This document shows positions 16,946 to 25,485 of a stretch of 32,064 bases of DNA, piece by piece. Under the pieces are notes generated by a model that was not told where the DNA came from, did not search any database, and saw only the letters and a list, made by a program, of their open reading frames with translations. Positions within the stretch are counted from its first letter, which is position 1, and every line of letters starts with the position of its first letter. The stretch covers positions 1 through 32,064 of the forward strand of contig JAAWHU010000042.1 in the NCBI GenBank assembly GCA_022796015.1. Direction: 5' to 3'. The DNA comes from Hungatella sp. (lineage in GTDB: Bacteria; Bacillota; Clostridia; Lachnospirales; Lachnospiraceae). The position numbers and the translations under genes are program-made.

Positions 16946-17836
16946 ATGGAACACACAACACCAACACAGACTCAAAAGCCCGGCAGCTCCAGGCAGAAGA
17001 AGGCTGCCGTGATCAATGATATGACGGGATTCGGCCGGTGCGCCCTTACCGTGGCAATTCCCATTATTTCCAGGCTGAAGATCCAGTGCTGTCCGGTGCC
17101 CACTGCCATCTTATCCAACCATATGGCTTACCCCAGCTATTATTTTGATGATTGCACGGATCATATGGAGAGCTATGTGGCTGAGTGGAAGAAGCTGGGT
17201 CTGACCTTTGATGGAATTGAAACCGGTTTTTTAGGATCTGCAAGGCAGATTGAGATAGTTTCCGGGTTTATCCGGGATTTCAGCAGGGAGGGGACCACAG
17301 TGTTGGTGGATCCCATTATGGGGGACAATGGCAGGACTTATGCCACATATACGAAGGAAATGTGTGAGGAGATGAAAAAACTGGCGGCCCAGGCAGGAAT
17401 CGTCACCCCTAATGTGACGGAGAGCTGCATTCTCACGGACACGCCCTACCATGATGGTTTCTGGAAGGAGGAGGAGCTTCTCTCCATGGCCAGGCGTCTT
17501 GGGGAGATGGGGCCTTCTAAGGTGGTGATCACCGGAGTTCCAGGGGAAAGCCATATCGGCAATTACTGCTATGAAAGGACAGGGAACCGGGAGTCCGGCA
17601 GAAAGGAGGAGACCGCGTTTATACAGGTGAAAAGAGAGGGGGAGACCCGGTGCGGCACCGGGGACATCTTTGCCGCCATCATACTGGCGGATGCGGTCAA
17701 CGGTGTGGAATTTAAAAAATCCGTTAGTAAGGCGGCGGAATTTATCAGGGACTGCATTGTGGAATCCGTTCAAATGGAAGTGCCCCTTACGGATGGGGTT
17801 TGCTTCGAGGAGATCCTTGACAGACTGCAGCCGTGA
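16946..17836 (+). CDS. Pyridoxamine kinase-like PfkB/ribokinase-family kinase
   Basis: 296 aa. Phosphorylates pyridoxal/pyridoxamine-type vitamers in the PLP salvage pathway. After a 15-residue polar extension, AVINDMTGFGRCALT matches the PdxK/PdxY substrate region; VDPIMGDNG (121-129) and the anion hole GTGD (237-240, Asp240 the catalytic base) are intact. First gene of an operon that ends with a PLP-dependent aminotransferase. It could also take a related hydroxymethylpyrimidine substrate, but the PdxY-like segments favour B6. Confidence 0.85.
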   Translation: MEHTTPTQTQKPGSSRQKKAAVINDMTGFGRCALTVAIPIISRLKIQCCPVPTAILSNHMAYPSYYFDDCTDHMESYVAEWKKLGLTFDGIETGFLGSARQIEIVSGFIRDFSREGTTVLVDPIMGDNGRTYATYTKEMCEEMKKLAAQAGIVTPNVTESCILTDTPYHDGFWKEEELLSMARRLGEMGPSKVVITGVPGESHIGNYCYERTGNRESGRKEETAFIQVKREGETRCGTGDIFAAIILADAVNGVEFKKSVSKAAEFIRDCIVESVQMEVPLTDGVCFEEILDRLQP

Positions 17837-17890
17837 CCGGGCAGGGCAGCCGCCTGTAACTCAAGGGGCGATAAAAGGAGGAGATTACCC

Positions 17891-18319
17891 ATGGAGACAT
17901 ATATTCACAGGGTGCAGTATTATGAGACGGACAGAATGGGAATCACCCACCATTCCAACTATATCCGCTGGATGGAGGAAGCCAGGGTAGTCTTTCTGGA
18001 TTCCATAGGCTGGGGATATGACAGGATGGAGGAGTTGGGAATCCTGTCCCCCGTAGTCAGCGTGGAAGCCAATTACAGGCATACTACCACATTCGGGGAC
18101 AGGGTGGCCATTGGGGTATGGATCCAGGAATACAGAGGGGTCCGGCTGGTGGTTTCCTATGAGATGAAGAACACAGAGACAGGGGAAGTGGTGTTTACAG
18201 GAAGTTCTTCCCACTGCTTTCTTGACCGGAGCGGGGGATTGATCCGTATGAAAAAGGCCTTTCCCCAGGTGGATCAGGTGCTAAAGAGCATGGTGCAAAG
18301 GGGCCATGAGAAAGGGTGA
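17891..18319 (+). CDS. Acyl-CoA thioesterase, YbgC/4-hydroxybenzoyl-CoA thioesterase family
   Basis: 142 aa, single hot-dog domain. The N-terminal YYETDRMGITHHSNYIRWMEEAR is the family active-site segment; the Asp (here in ETDRMG) is the usual catalytic acid. It hydrolyses acyl-CoA thioesters in the cytoplasm; chain preference cannot be told. AAAGGAGGAG stands 9-10 nt before the ATG. 54 bp after the kinase gene and 45 bp before ogt, so probably the same transcript. Confidence 0.88.
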   Translation: METYIHRVQYYETDRMGITHHSNYIRWMEEARVVFLDSIGWGYDRMEELGILSPVVSVEANYRHTTTFGDRVAIGVWIQEYRGVRLVVSYEMKNTETGEVVFTGSSSHCFLDRSGGLIRMKKAFPQVDQVLKSMVQRGHEKG

Positions 18320-18364
18320 TGGGCTGACTGCAATCAATACAGAAAAACAGGGAGAGGATGACAT

Positions 18365-18865
18365 ATGGAGAAACAAATAGTGTGGACAACCATGGCCACC
18401 CCTTTGGGGCCTTTAACAATAGGGGCAAGTGAAGCCGGAGTGTGCCGTGTGGGGTTTGGGGAGGAAGGAGAAGGGCCAGAGAATTGCGGCTGTTCCCGGG
18501 AAAAGGCTGAGGCCATCCTTGCAAAGGCTCAGAAGCAGCTTGCCGAGTATATGGAGGGGAAGCGAAAGGAATTTGACCTGCCGTTGTGCGCAGAGGGCAC
18601 GGATTTTCAGAAGAGGGTCTGGAAGGAGCTTTGCCGGATCCCTTATGGGGAGACCAGAACCTATGGACAGATCGCCGCTCTGGTAGGCAATCCCAAGGCC
18701 AGCCGGGCAGTAGGCATGGCCAACCATAATAATCCTATAGGGATTATTGTGCCTTGTCACCGTGTCATCGGATCCAACGGGAAGCTGACAGGATACGCGG
18801 GGGGACTTGACAAGAAGGAAGGGCTTTTGAAGCTGGAACAAAGAAACAGGGAACCACAGAAGTAG
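18365..18865 (+). CDS. ogt: Methylated-DNA--protein-cysteine S-methyltransferase
   Basis: 166 aa. Repairs O6-methylguanine by irreversible transfer of the methyl group to Cys131 in the PCHRVIG motif (130-136). The DNA-binding helix-turn-helix region (PYGETRTYGQIAALVGNPKAS, starting at residue 93) precedes it and KLTGYAGGL follows. Ogt-type length, with no Ada regulatory domain. Its stop is 12 nt before the next gene and the intervening bases form that gene's Shine-Dalgarno sequence. Confidence 0.95.
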   Translation: MEKQIVWTTMATPLGPLTIGASEAGVCRVGFGEEGEGPENCGCSREKAEAILAKAQKQLAEYMEGKRKEFDLPLCAEGTDFQKRVWKELCRIPYGETRTYGQIAALVGNPKASRAVGMANHNNPIGIIVPCHRVIGSNGKLTGYAGGLDKKEGLLKLEQRNREPQK

Positions 18866-18877
18866 GAGGATAAGACC

Positions 18878-20068
18878 GTGATAAACGAAATCTATAAAAA
18901 TATGCTTCAGGGAAAGTCAATTATCCGGGAGCTGAGCGAGTATGCCGCCATAAGAGGAAAGGAAATAGGCTATGACAATGTATTTGACTTTAGCCTTGGC
19001 AATCCCAGCGTGCCCTGTCCAAGGAATTATACGGACTCCATGATGGGAATGCTGAAAGAAGAGGATCCCATGGCTCTTCACGGATACAGCCCCTCTCTGG
19101 GAATCGAGAGTGTGAGAAGAGCGGTGGCTGACAGCTTAAACCGACGCTTTGCCATGGATTATGAGGTGAAGCATATCTTTATGGCATCCGGCGCCGCCGG
19201 AGCTCTGGCTCACGCCTTTCGGTGCGTCACCCGGCCGGGGGATGAGATCCTTACCTTTGCCCCGTTTTTTCCTGAGTATACTCCTTATGTGAATCTGTCC
19301 GGGGCGCGTCTCAAGGTGGTTCCGGCGGATACGAAAAAATTTCAGATCAATTTTGGGGCCCTGGAAGAAATGATGAACGAGAAGGTCATGGCGGTTCTTG
19401 TGAATACTCCTAACAATCCTTCCGGCGCAGTCTACAGCACAGAGACCATTGAGAGGCTGGCGGAGTTTCTTCGGGGAAAACAGACAGAGTACGGCCATGA
19501 TATTTTCCTGATCAGTGATGAGCCCTACCGGGAGATCGTGTTTGAGGGGGCGGATGCACCCTATGTGTCAAAGTTTTATGACAATTCCATCTCCTGCTAT
19601 TCCTATTCCAAGAGTTTAAGCCTTCCGGGGGAGCGTATCGGATATGTGGCGGTGAATCCAAGATGCAGGGACGCCGAGATCCTGGCGGTGATGTGCGGCC
19701 AGATCAGCCGGGGAATCGGACATAACTGCCCGGCATCAAGTGTCCAGATGGCAGTGGCCAGAGTTCTGGATGAGACCAGTGATTTGTCTGTCTATGAGAC
19801 TAACATGAATGTGCTCTATGATGCCCTGGTGAGACTGGGATTTGAGGTGGTGAGGCCCGGGGGGACCTTCTATATATTCCCCAAAGCCCTGGAGGAGGAC
19901 GCAGGCGTCTTCTGTATGAAGGCGAAGAAATATGATCTCATTCTGGTGCCATCGGACAATTTCGGCGTGCCCGGGTATTTCCGCATGGCCTATTGTATTG
20001 ATACAAAGAAGGTGAGACGCTCCCTTCCGGTGTTGGAGAAATTTGTGAAGGAAGAGTACGGCCTTTGA
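18878..20068 (+). CDS. Class I/II PLP-dependent aminotransferase (AspC-like)
   Basis: 396 aa, fold type I. NTPNNPSG (176-183), SDEPYREIVF (213-222) and Lys245 in SYSKSLSLPGERIG are the PLP-site motifs. Start is GTG 18878 with TAGGAGG about 7 nt upstream, in the intergenic space after ogt. An amino-acid transaminase is most likely; the substrate cannot be assigned. Sharing an operon with a pyridoxamine kinase links it to cofactor supply. Last gene before a strong terminator. Confidence 0.88.
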   Translation: MINEIYKNMLQGKSIIRELSEYAAIRGKEIGYDNVFDFSLGNPSVPCPRNYTDSMMGMLKEEDPMALHGYSPSLGIESVRRAVADSLNRRFAMDYEVKHIFMASGAAGALAHAFRCVTRPGDEILTFAPFFPEYTPYVNLSGARLKVVPADTKKFQINFGALEEMMNEKVMAVLVNTPNNPSGAVYSTETIERLAEFLRGKQTEYGHDIFLISDEPYREIVFEGADAPYVSKFYDNSISCYSYSKSLSLPGERIGYVAVNPRCRDAEILAVMCGQISRGIGHNCPASSVQMAVARVLDETSDLSVYETNMNVLYDALVRLGFEVVRPGGTFYIFPKALEEDAGVFCMKAKKYDLILVPSDNFGVPGYFRMAYCIDTKKVRRSLPVLEKFVKEEYGL

Positions 20069-20095
20069 TTCGCGCAGGAGGCTTTTTGCATATGG

Positions 20096-20144
20096 AAAAC
20101 GCAGCTGTCTCATGGGTATCCCATGAGACAGCTGCGTTTTTTTT
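20096..20144. terminator. Very strong Rho-independent terminator between convergent genes
   Basis: Perfect 21-bp arms (20096-20116 and 20120-20140) around a 3-nt loop, with eight T at the end of the right arm and beyond. The left arm starts with AAAA, so it may also stop transcription from the rhodanese genes coming from the right. Confidence 0.93.
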
Positions 20145-20160
20145 GTGTTTCCTATTTGGT

Positions 20161-21177
20161 TTATTCCGTTACAGTAGGAAGTCCGGCGCCTAACCAGCCG
20201 CTTCCGTTATCGGCACTGCCCATGCCGCCTGCCAAGTTGTAGGCCTCATAGCCCAGCATACGCAGAACTGCCATGGTCTGAGATGCAGTCTGTCCGGTAT
20301 AGCAATATACAACCACAGGCTTGTCTGTAGGAATCTCAGAGAACTGCTCCTGCATTCCCTTGGCAAAAGGAATCAGCATAGCGCCCTGGATGTGGCCTGC
20401 GTCATAATCCTTAGCCTGACGTACAGACAGGATGGTGTAATCCTCGCTCTCTGCATCCACCAGCTCCCCGAGAGCATCTACCGGGAAGTTGAAGGAAGAG
20501 AAGTTATCGGATTTGGCTTTTGCGTAGTAATCGGCAATCGCGGAGGCAATGGCCGGATCTACCTCGTAGCTCTCGTCAGGAAGTACATTTTCCGTGGTCT
20601 CTATGTAAGCTTCGTATCCTTCCAGAACCTTGATGCCGTTGTTGTATCCGCTCTGAATGTTGGTGGCGTATTTGCCTGCAATATTTAAGAGGGCAACAGT
20701 CTGGGAGGAGGTCTGTCCGCTGTAGCAGTTTACATACAGCATAACGTCGTCGGGAATCTTCTCCAGATTCTCTGCGATAGCCGGGCCGTAAGGAACATTC
20801 ACGGCGCCCTTTAAGTGGCCTTCTGCATAGGCGTCAGGCTGGCGGATGTCAATAATCAGCATGTCTTCGCCTGCATCCATCTTGGCAAAGAGATCTTTCA
20901 CGGAGATCATATGTCTGTCCTCCGGGAAATCGGCAAAATAGCTCATGGCTGCTTCTTTAACAGGATCGGAAGCATCTGTTTGTGCCGGGGCCTCAGTAGC
21001 AGCCGGAGCATCGGCTTTTGTCTCAGGCGCCTGGGTGGCAGCCTCGGTCTTTGTCTCGGCAGGTGCTGCAGCGGCAGTGGCAGCAGCCGTGGTCTCCTGT
21101 ACCGTCTTGGTGGCACAGCCTGTGACGGTGGCGCCCATAAGGGCGGCAGTTAAAAGTACCGGTAAGATTTTTTTCAT
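20161..21177 (-). CDS. Secreted lipoprotein with two rhodanese domains
   Basis: 338 aa. The signal peptide ends in a lipobox, with lipidated Cys21 (TVTGC). Residues 22-70 are a low-complexity Ala/Thr/Pro/Glu linker, a typical spacer from the membrane. Two rhodanese domains follow (about 88-195 and 225-335), each with a six-residue loop and a candidate persulfide Cys: Cys151 in VNCYSGQTS and Cys292 in VYCYTGQTA. Rhodaneses move sulfane sulfur (for example from thiosulfate) onto a Cys; outside the cell this could feed a sulfur importer such as the YeeE-like protein at 31229. ATG is preceded by GAAGGAG. Second gene of a two-gene unit. Confidence 0.9.
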   Translation of the reverse strand: MKKILPVLLTAALMGATVTGCATKTVQETTAAATAAAAPAETKTEAATQAPETKADAPAATEAPAQTDASDPVKEAAMSYFADFPEDRHMISVKDLFAKMDAGEDMLIIDIRQPDAYAEGHLKGAVNVPYGPAIAENLEKIPDDVMLYVNCYSGQTSSQTVALLNIAGKYATNIQSGYNNGIKVLEGYEAYIETTENVLPDESYEVDPAIASAIADYYAKAKSDNFSSFNFPVDALGELVDAESEDYTILSVRQAKDYDAGHIQGAMLIPFAKGMQEQFSEIPTDKPVVVYCYTGQTASQTMAVLRMLGYEAYNLAGGMGSADNGSGWLGAGLPTVTE

Positions 21178-21198
21178 AGTAGAACTCCTTCTTTCAGT

Positions 21199-22116
21199 TT
21201 ATGATGCATCTTTTGCAGCGGGAGCTGCGGCGCCTGACGGCATCTCTATGGGGTTGCTGGAGTTGGATGACCATTCCAGATAAGCGCCGTCATAGAGACG
21301 GATGTTGCGGTATCCGGCTTCGTAGAGCTGAACAAACACAGGAGCGGCCCGCAGGGACGTCTGGCAATAGATGATAATATCATTTTCAGGATAGATCTTG
21401 TCTTCCAGATAATTGATCTTGGTAATATCCTTGGTCTTAAAGGTCTTATCGCCGAAGAAATTGGTGTTGTAATCCATGATAATGGAAGTGGGAACTTTTC
21501 CAGCCTCATAGTATTCGTCCATGCTTCTCACATCCAGAAGAATCACATTGGCATCAGGCGTGTTGACCTGTGCAAGAACCTCCTCCTGAGTCGCCAGCCA
21601 GTTGGAAGCAGGCTCCTGAGCCGTAAATACGGCTTCAGCAGGTGTGGGAACCGCTGTGCTGGACGCCAGATTGCAGGCGTTTATGGCTTCAAAGCCGCCG
21701 TCCACCACTTTTACATCTCTGTGGCCGTACATAAATAAAGTCCACAGAAGACGGGAAGCCCCCATCTTATTGGCATCATAGGCAATGACGGTGGTGGTGT
21801 TGGAGATGCCGTTGGCCCCCATGACCTTTTCGATCTTCTTTTGGGAAGTCAGCATGTTTTTCACAGGAACATTGATGACGATCTCCTCCGTGGGAATATT
21901 CACCGCGCCTTCTACGTGGCCTGCTGCATATTCATCGGCGGAGCGGGTATCTACAATGACAACCCCATCTTTGCCGATGTATTCGGACAGATCTTTGGCA
22001 CCCAGTATCAGTGATGGCTCTGTCTGGACAAATGTGTGGGAACTGCAGCCATAAAGTCCGACAGCAAACAGAGCAAATACCAGAAACAATGCTAGTTTCT
22101 TAGCATATGGGCGCAT
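21199..22116 (-). CDS. Thiosulfate sulfurtransferase-like lipoprotein (tandem rhodanese, one active domain)
   Basis: 305 aa. Signal peptide with lipobox Cys24 (LYGC). Domain 1 (about 36-148) has Asp114 in IAYDANKMGAS where the catalytic Cys would be, so it is probably inactive, as usual for two-domain sulfurtransferases. Domain 2 (about 172-285) has Cys251 in YCQTSLRAA. The full TST motif CGxGVTA is not present, so the substrate may be neither thiosulfate nor mercaptopyruvate. The C-terminus is Ala-rich. 21 bp upstream of the other rhodanese lipoprotein gene; the pair likely forms an extracytoplasmic sulfur relay. Confidence 0.88.
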   Translation of the reverse strand: MRPYAKKLALFLVFALFAVGLYGCSSHTFVQTEPSLILGAKDLSEYIGKDGVVIVDTRSADEYAAGHVEGAVNIPTEEIVINVPVKNMLTSQKKIEKVMGANGISNTTTVIAYDANKMGASRLLWTLFMYGHRDVKVVDGGFEAINACNLASSTAVPTPAEAVFTAQEPASNWLATQEEVLAQVNTPDANVILLDVRSMDEYYEAGKVPTSIIMDYNTNFFGDKTFKTKDITKINYLEDKIYPENDIIIYCQTSLRAAPVFVQLYEAGYRNIRLYDGAYLEWSSNSSNPIEMPSGAAAPAAKDAS

Positions 22117-22143
22117 AAAAACCCCCCTTTCCTTTTGTTCTCA

Positions 22144-22177
22144 TTTTGTGTAGTAATGCGTATAAATCGACACAAAA
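22144..22177. promoter_or_regulatory. Inverted repeat TTTTGTGT/ACACAAAA, candidate operator
   Basis: Eight-bp perfect arms (22144-22151, 22170-22177) separated by 18 bp, spanning the -10 box of a weak promoter candidate for the rhodanese pair. Two more CCTTTTGTT-like words lie nearby in opposite orientations. Confidence 0.35.
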
Positions 22178-22187
22178 GGGGCCTCAA
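22159..22187 (-). promoter_or_regulatory. Candidate promoter of the rhodanese lipoprotein pair
   Basis: On the - strand, TTGAGG (22187-22182), 17-nt spacer, TATACG (22164-22159). Spacing is ideal but the -10 box is imperfect. Confidence 0.35.
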
Positions 22188-22305
22188 TCCTTTTGTTACC
22201 TTCTATTGTACTTGATTTTTCAGGGGAGAGGCCATAGCATTTTCTTATGCTGTATCTGTTAATTTAATAACAAAAAAAGTTTCTGATGAACCAAAAAAGC
22301 AAATA

Positions 22306-22314
22306 TGGTATGAT
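22306..22314 (+). promoter_or_regulatory. Extended -10 promoter for the GT-C gene
   Basis: TGG followed by TATGAT gives an extended -10 box 36 nt before the ATG at 22351, with no good -35 box, as expected for this class. Confidence 0.4.
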
Positions 22315-22350
22315 CAATACAGATAAAAGTCGTATAAAGGAGGGTCCCTC

Positions 22351-24012
22351 ATGAAAGACAAAAGAAAAATCCCCAAATATCACTGGGCGGCCCTGGTCTT
22401 TATCCTGATTCACAGCCTCATATCCTTCCTGTTCCTGGAAGCGTTTCCCTATGTCCACTCGGATGAGAGCTGGCTTGCAGGACTTACGAGAGCAATGATG
22501 GAGGAGGGGAGTATCGGGGTCACGGAGCCGTTTTTTGACCTGGTGCCCAGATATCCCCACAGCATAAAGACGCTGTTTCATCTTATGCAGATGGCGGCAG
22601 TGTCCCTCTTTGGCTACCGGATTTTTTCCCTGCGCCTGGTGTCCTTGGGGGCGGGGGCGGCGGCACTGTGGTTCACCTATCTGGCAGGGGGACGCTTTTT
22701 ATGCCGGTCAGGGGGGTTTCAAAGTCCCGATGTCTTGTGGGAAAGCAGGAAAAAGGGCTTCCTTGTTATGGCGGTGTTCAGTATGGATATTCAGTTTCTC
22801 TATGCCTCCCATTTTGCCAGGCAGGAGATCCTTTTGTCTCTGATTCAGTGGATATGCCTGTGGAATCTTTTTGCGCCGGAAGGCTTTTATAATGAAAAAC
22901 GAGGGGTTATCCTGGGGATTCTCACGGGAATTTCCATAGGCTTCCATCCCAACAGCTTTGTGCTGGGAGTCATGAACGGATGTTGTTTTCTTGGGGCCGC
23001 CCTTTTTCCTCGTTTTCTGGAGGGGAAGGGGGAGAGAGGAACTTCTAAGCCCTCATGGCGCCCTCTGCTCCTTTATATAGCAGTAACAGGAGGCTTTGCC
23101 CTGGTGTTTGTGGGAATGAGCTTTATGATGGATCCGGGATTTCCAGGGCATTATGTTGCCTACGGAAAAAGGGAATTCGGCATTGATGCACCGTGGTGGG
23201 AAAGGATCGCCGGTTTTTTCGGATTCCTCAAGCGGCTGTATGAGAGAAACAGCGGGACCTATTATCTGCCGGATATCAGGCCGCAGTTTTTTCTCTTTGG
23301 TTTGTGCGGGAGCCTGGCGGCGGCAGTGAGTGTGGTTATGAAAAAGGAAATGCCCGAGGCTGCCTGTCATATCAGGATTCTTTTGACAGGGGCGGCAGGG
23401 GTGATCTGCGGAATCATCTGCATCGGAAGATATAATCAGACAAGCATTCTGTTTGTGTTCCCCTTCGGCTATCTGGCGGCGGCTATGGTTTTGGAGCTGT
23501 ATGAGGGGAAGGTTCAGGGAGGGATGTGGGCCGTGCTTTTTGCCTCGGTTCTTTCTCTGACTGTGGTTCAGGTGGTTCCCGAACTAAAAAAGACAGACTA
23601 TGCCCATTATGGCCGGCAGATCAGAGAGCTGGTTCCGGAAGGGGCCAAAGTCCTGGGGAACCTTAATGCGGAATTTTTTATGGGATACGACTGTCTTAGG
23701 GATTACCGGAATCTTCCCTATGCCATGGAGGGGGAGGGGCTTTCCGGGTATTTGGAGAGAAACGAGATTGAGTATATTATTTACCATGAAGAGCTGGATT
23801 ATCTTTGGGAACACCGGCCTTACTACAACGTGATCTACGGAAATGTCATGTTTGTCCAGGAACTGAAAAATTACTGCCTAAACTGCTGTGAGGAGGTGGG
23901 AAGCTTTCAGAATTCCCGCTACGGAATCCGGGTGGCAGGAATTCTGGGCCAGGAGGAATATGCAGAGGTAACGGTTTACCGGAGGGCCTCTTCCAGTTCC
24001 TCCCGGAGATGA
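22351..24012 (+). CDS. GT-C fold membrane glycosyltransferase (PMT/ArnT-like)
   Basis: 553 aa with about 10-12 membrane helices. The first extracytoplasmic loop carries VHSDESWLAG with adjacent acidic residues Asp38-Glu39, the position of the catalytic Asp in PMT/ArnT-like enzymes that use polyprenyl-phosphate sugars. A soluble C-terminal part of about 120 residues follows the last helix. It should transfer a sugar to an extracytoplasmic acceptor. AAAGGAGGG lies 8 nt before the ATG. Its 3' end overlaps the oppositely oriented ATPase gene by 37 bp. A functional link with the - strand GT2/aminotransferase operon, as in the Arn pathway, is possible but only inferred. Confidence 0.75.
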   Translation: MKDKRKIPKYHWAALVFILIHSLISFLFLEAFPYVHSDESWLAGLTRAMMEEGSIGVTEPFFDLVPRYPHSIKTLFHLMQMAAVSLFGYRIFSLRLVSLGAGAAALWFTYLAGGRFLCRSGGFQSPDVLWESRKKGFLVMAVFSMDIQFLYASHFARQEILLSLIQWICLWNLFAPEGFYNEKRGVILGILTGISIGFHPNSFVLGVMNGCCFLGAALFPRFLEGKGERGTSKPSWRPLLLYIAVTGGFALVFVGMSFMMDPGFPGHYVAYGKREFGIDAPWWERIAGFFGFLKRLYERNSGTYYLPDIRPQFFLFGLCGSLAAAVSVVMKKEMPEAACHIRILLTGAAGVICGIICIGRYNQTSILFVFPFGYLAAAMVLELYEGKVQGGMWAVLFASVLSLTVVQVVPELKKTDYAHYGRQIRELVPEGAKVLGNLNAEFFMGYDCLRDYRNLPYAMEGEGLSGYLERNEIEYIIYHEELDYLWEHRPYYNVIYGNVMFVQELKNYCLNCCEEVGSFQNSRYGIRVAGILGQEEYAEVTVYRRASSSSSRR

Positions 24013-24692
24013 CCGGGGCTTTGGACACTGTCATACCAATGGGAAATACTGTGGGTATCCCGGTCTAAAACGGCAATCTTAGTTCCTAGCTTTATGGCCT
24101 CCTCGATATCATGGGTCACCAGGATTACCGTGGAACGGCTGGCAGAGGCTAAGCCCTTTAAGGAGTCCTGGGCCTGTCTTCTGGTGAGATAGTCCAGGCT
24201 GGAAAATGGTTCGTCCATAAGCAGAAGTCTGGGATCAAGGGCCAGGGCCCTAGCCAGGGCGCCCCGCTGCTTCATGCCGCCGGACAAGGTGTGGGGATAA
24301 TGATTCCTAAACTCCAGCAGGCCGGTGATTTCCAGATAATGGCAGGCAGTGCTCTGAAGGACTTGGGGATCCTTAAACTTTTTCGCCTTTTTCAGGGCAT
24401 AGATCAGGTTGCCTTCCAGGGTAAACCAGGGAAACAGCTGGTCAAAGCTTTGGAAAACCATAATCATCTGGCGGGATGGCCCTTCCACAGGTTTCCCATC
24501 CAGGAGCACCAGGCCGGAATCGGCAGGGAGAAATCCTCCGATGATCCGCAGCAAGGTGGTTTTTCCGCAGCCGCTTTTCCCAAGAATTACTAAAAAATCT
24601 CCTTCTTCCACGGAAAGGTTTATTTGGGAGAGCACCGGGCGGGTGCCGGATTCTGTAACATATTGTTTGCATAGATTGGAAATAGTCAGCAT
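23976..24692 (-). CDS. ABC importer ATPase, SsuB/TauB/NrtD type
   Basis: 238 aa. Walker A GKSGCGKT (38-45), Q-loop MVFQSF (78-83), signature LSGGMKQR (136-143), Walker B LLLMDE (156-161) and the switch His194. The set is complete and typical of importers for sulfonates, nitrate or pyrimidine precursors. ATG 24692 is chosen because it overlaps the permease stop (TAATG) and MLTISNLCKQY is a normal ATPase start; the frame is open for 74 codons upstream but that segment is the permease gene in another frame. Last gene of the operon; no terminator is visible before the converging gene. Confidence 0.93.
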   Translation of the reverse strand: MLTISNLCKQYVTESGTRPVLSQINLSVEEGDFLVILGKSGCGKTTLLRIIGGFLPADSGLVLLDGKPVEGPSRQMIMVFQSFDQLFPWFTLEGNLIYALKKAKKFKDPQVLQSTACHYLEITGLLEFRNHYPHTLSGGMKQRGALARALALDPRLLLMDEPFSSLDYLTRRQAQDSLKGLASASRSTVILVTHDIEEAIKLGTKIAVLDRDTHSISHWYDSVQSPGHLREELEEALR

Positions 24693-25477
24693 TATTTCAT
24701 CCCCCAACGTGTCAGTGTGCGGGCTTCTATGGTCCGAAAGACCACATCCTCCACAAGGATGCCGATGAGAATCACAAGGATGATCCCGGCAAACAGGCCG
24801 GCAGTGTCCATAAAGGTCCGCTGGTTCAAAAGATACCAGCCGATTCCGCCGTTGTCTCCCACGGCTCCGAAGACCATCTCGGCGCTTATAAGGGCTCTCC
24901 AGGCTCTGGCCCACCCGATCTTTATGCCGGACAGAAGGTATCCGAAGGAGGCCCGCACCATGATCTCCAGGGTGATGGAGGCGGAGCTCATGGAAAGATT
25001 TCTTCCTGTGTCAATGTAGATTTCCGGTACAGAAGAAAAGCCTGCCATGAGATTTAAAATCATGGGCCACAGGGCGGAATGGACAATAATGGCAAGAATG
25101 GCCTTGGTCCCCGTGCCGAACCACATGATAATAAGAGGCAGAAGAGCTAGGCCCGGCAGGGGATGGGCGATGGCGGTGAGGGTGTCCACCAGGCTCATAA
25201 GGATGGGTGAGCGAATGGACAAAAGGCTTAAGAACAGTGCAAGGACAGCGGAAATTGCCAGCCCCAGCCCGATGAGCCACAGAGAGGACAAGGTCTGGTT
25301 CAGAAGATTTCCGTAAAGCAGATCGTCCCATAGGGTGAAAAGCACCTTCTCCACAGAGGGGAAGAGCATAGGGGAGACACGGGAGATTTTTACCCATGAT
25401 TCCCATAGGATCAGGAGCAGGATGCACCAGAAGGCACGTCCGGGCCTTCCTAATTTTTTATGCGTCAAGGGTTTCAT
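24692..25477 (-). CDS. ABC importer permease, SsuC/TauC type
   Basis: 261 aa, about six membrane helices, BPD_transp_1 family. The cytoplasmic EAA-type loop is visible (GYLLSGIKIGWARAWRALISAEM). It starts 8 nt after the binding-protein stop, with AAGGAG overlapping that gene's end, and ends in a 1-nt overlap with the ATPase gene. Two copies would pair with two ATPases. The substrate is discussed with the binding protein. Confidence 0.93.
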   Translation of the reverse strand: MKPLTHKKLGRPGRAFWCILLLILWESWVKISRVSPMLFPSVEKVLFTLWDDLLYGNLLNQTLSSLWLIGLGLAISAVLALFLSLLSIRSPILMSLVDTLTAIAHPLPGLALLPLIIMWFGTGTKAILAIIVHSALWPMILNLMAGFSSVPEIYIDTGRNLSMSSASITLEIMVRASFGYLLSGIKIGWARAWRALISAEMVFGAVGDNGGIGWYLLNQRTFMDTAGLFAGIILVILIGILVEDVVFRTIEARTLTRWGMK

Positions 25478-25485
25478 AAGCGGGA

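Noticed and set aside
20815..21283. Ala/Ser/Gly-rich + strand frames opposite the rhodanese lipoproteins
   Set aside because: They arise from the Ala/Thr-rich linker and rhodanese codons read in reverse; no start signals.
24693..24914. 74-residue N-terminal extension of the ABC ATPase
   Set aside because: The DNA encodes the end of the permease in another frame, and MLTISNLCKQY at 24692 is a normal start coupled to the permease stop.
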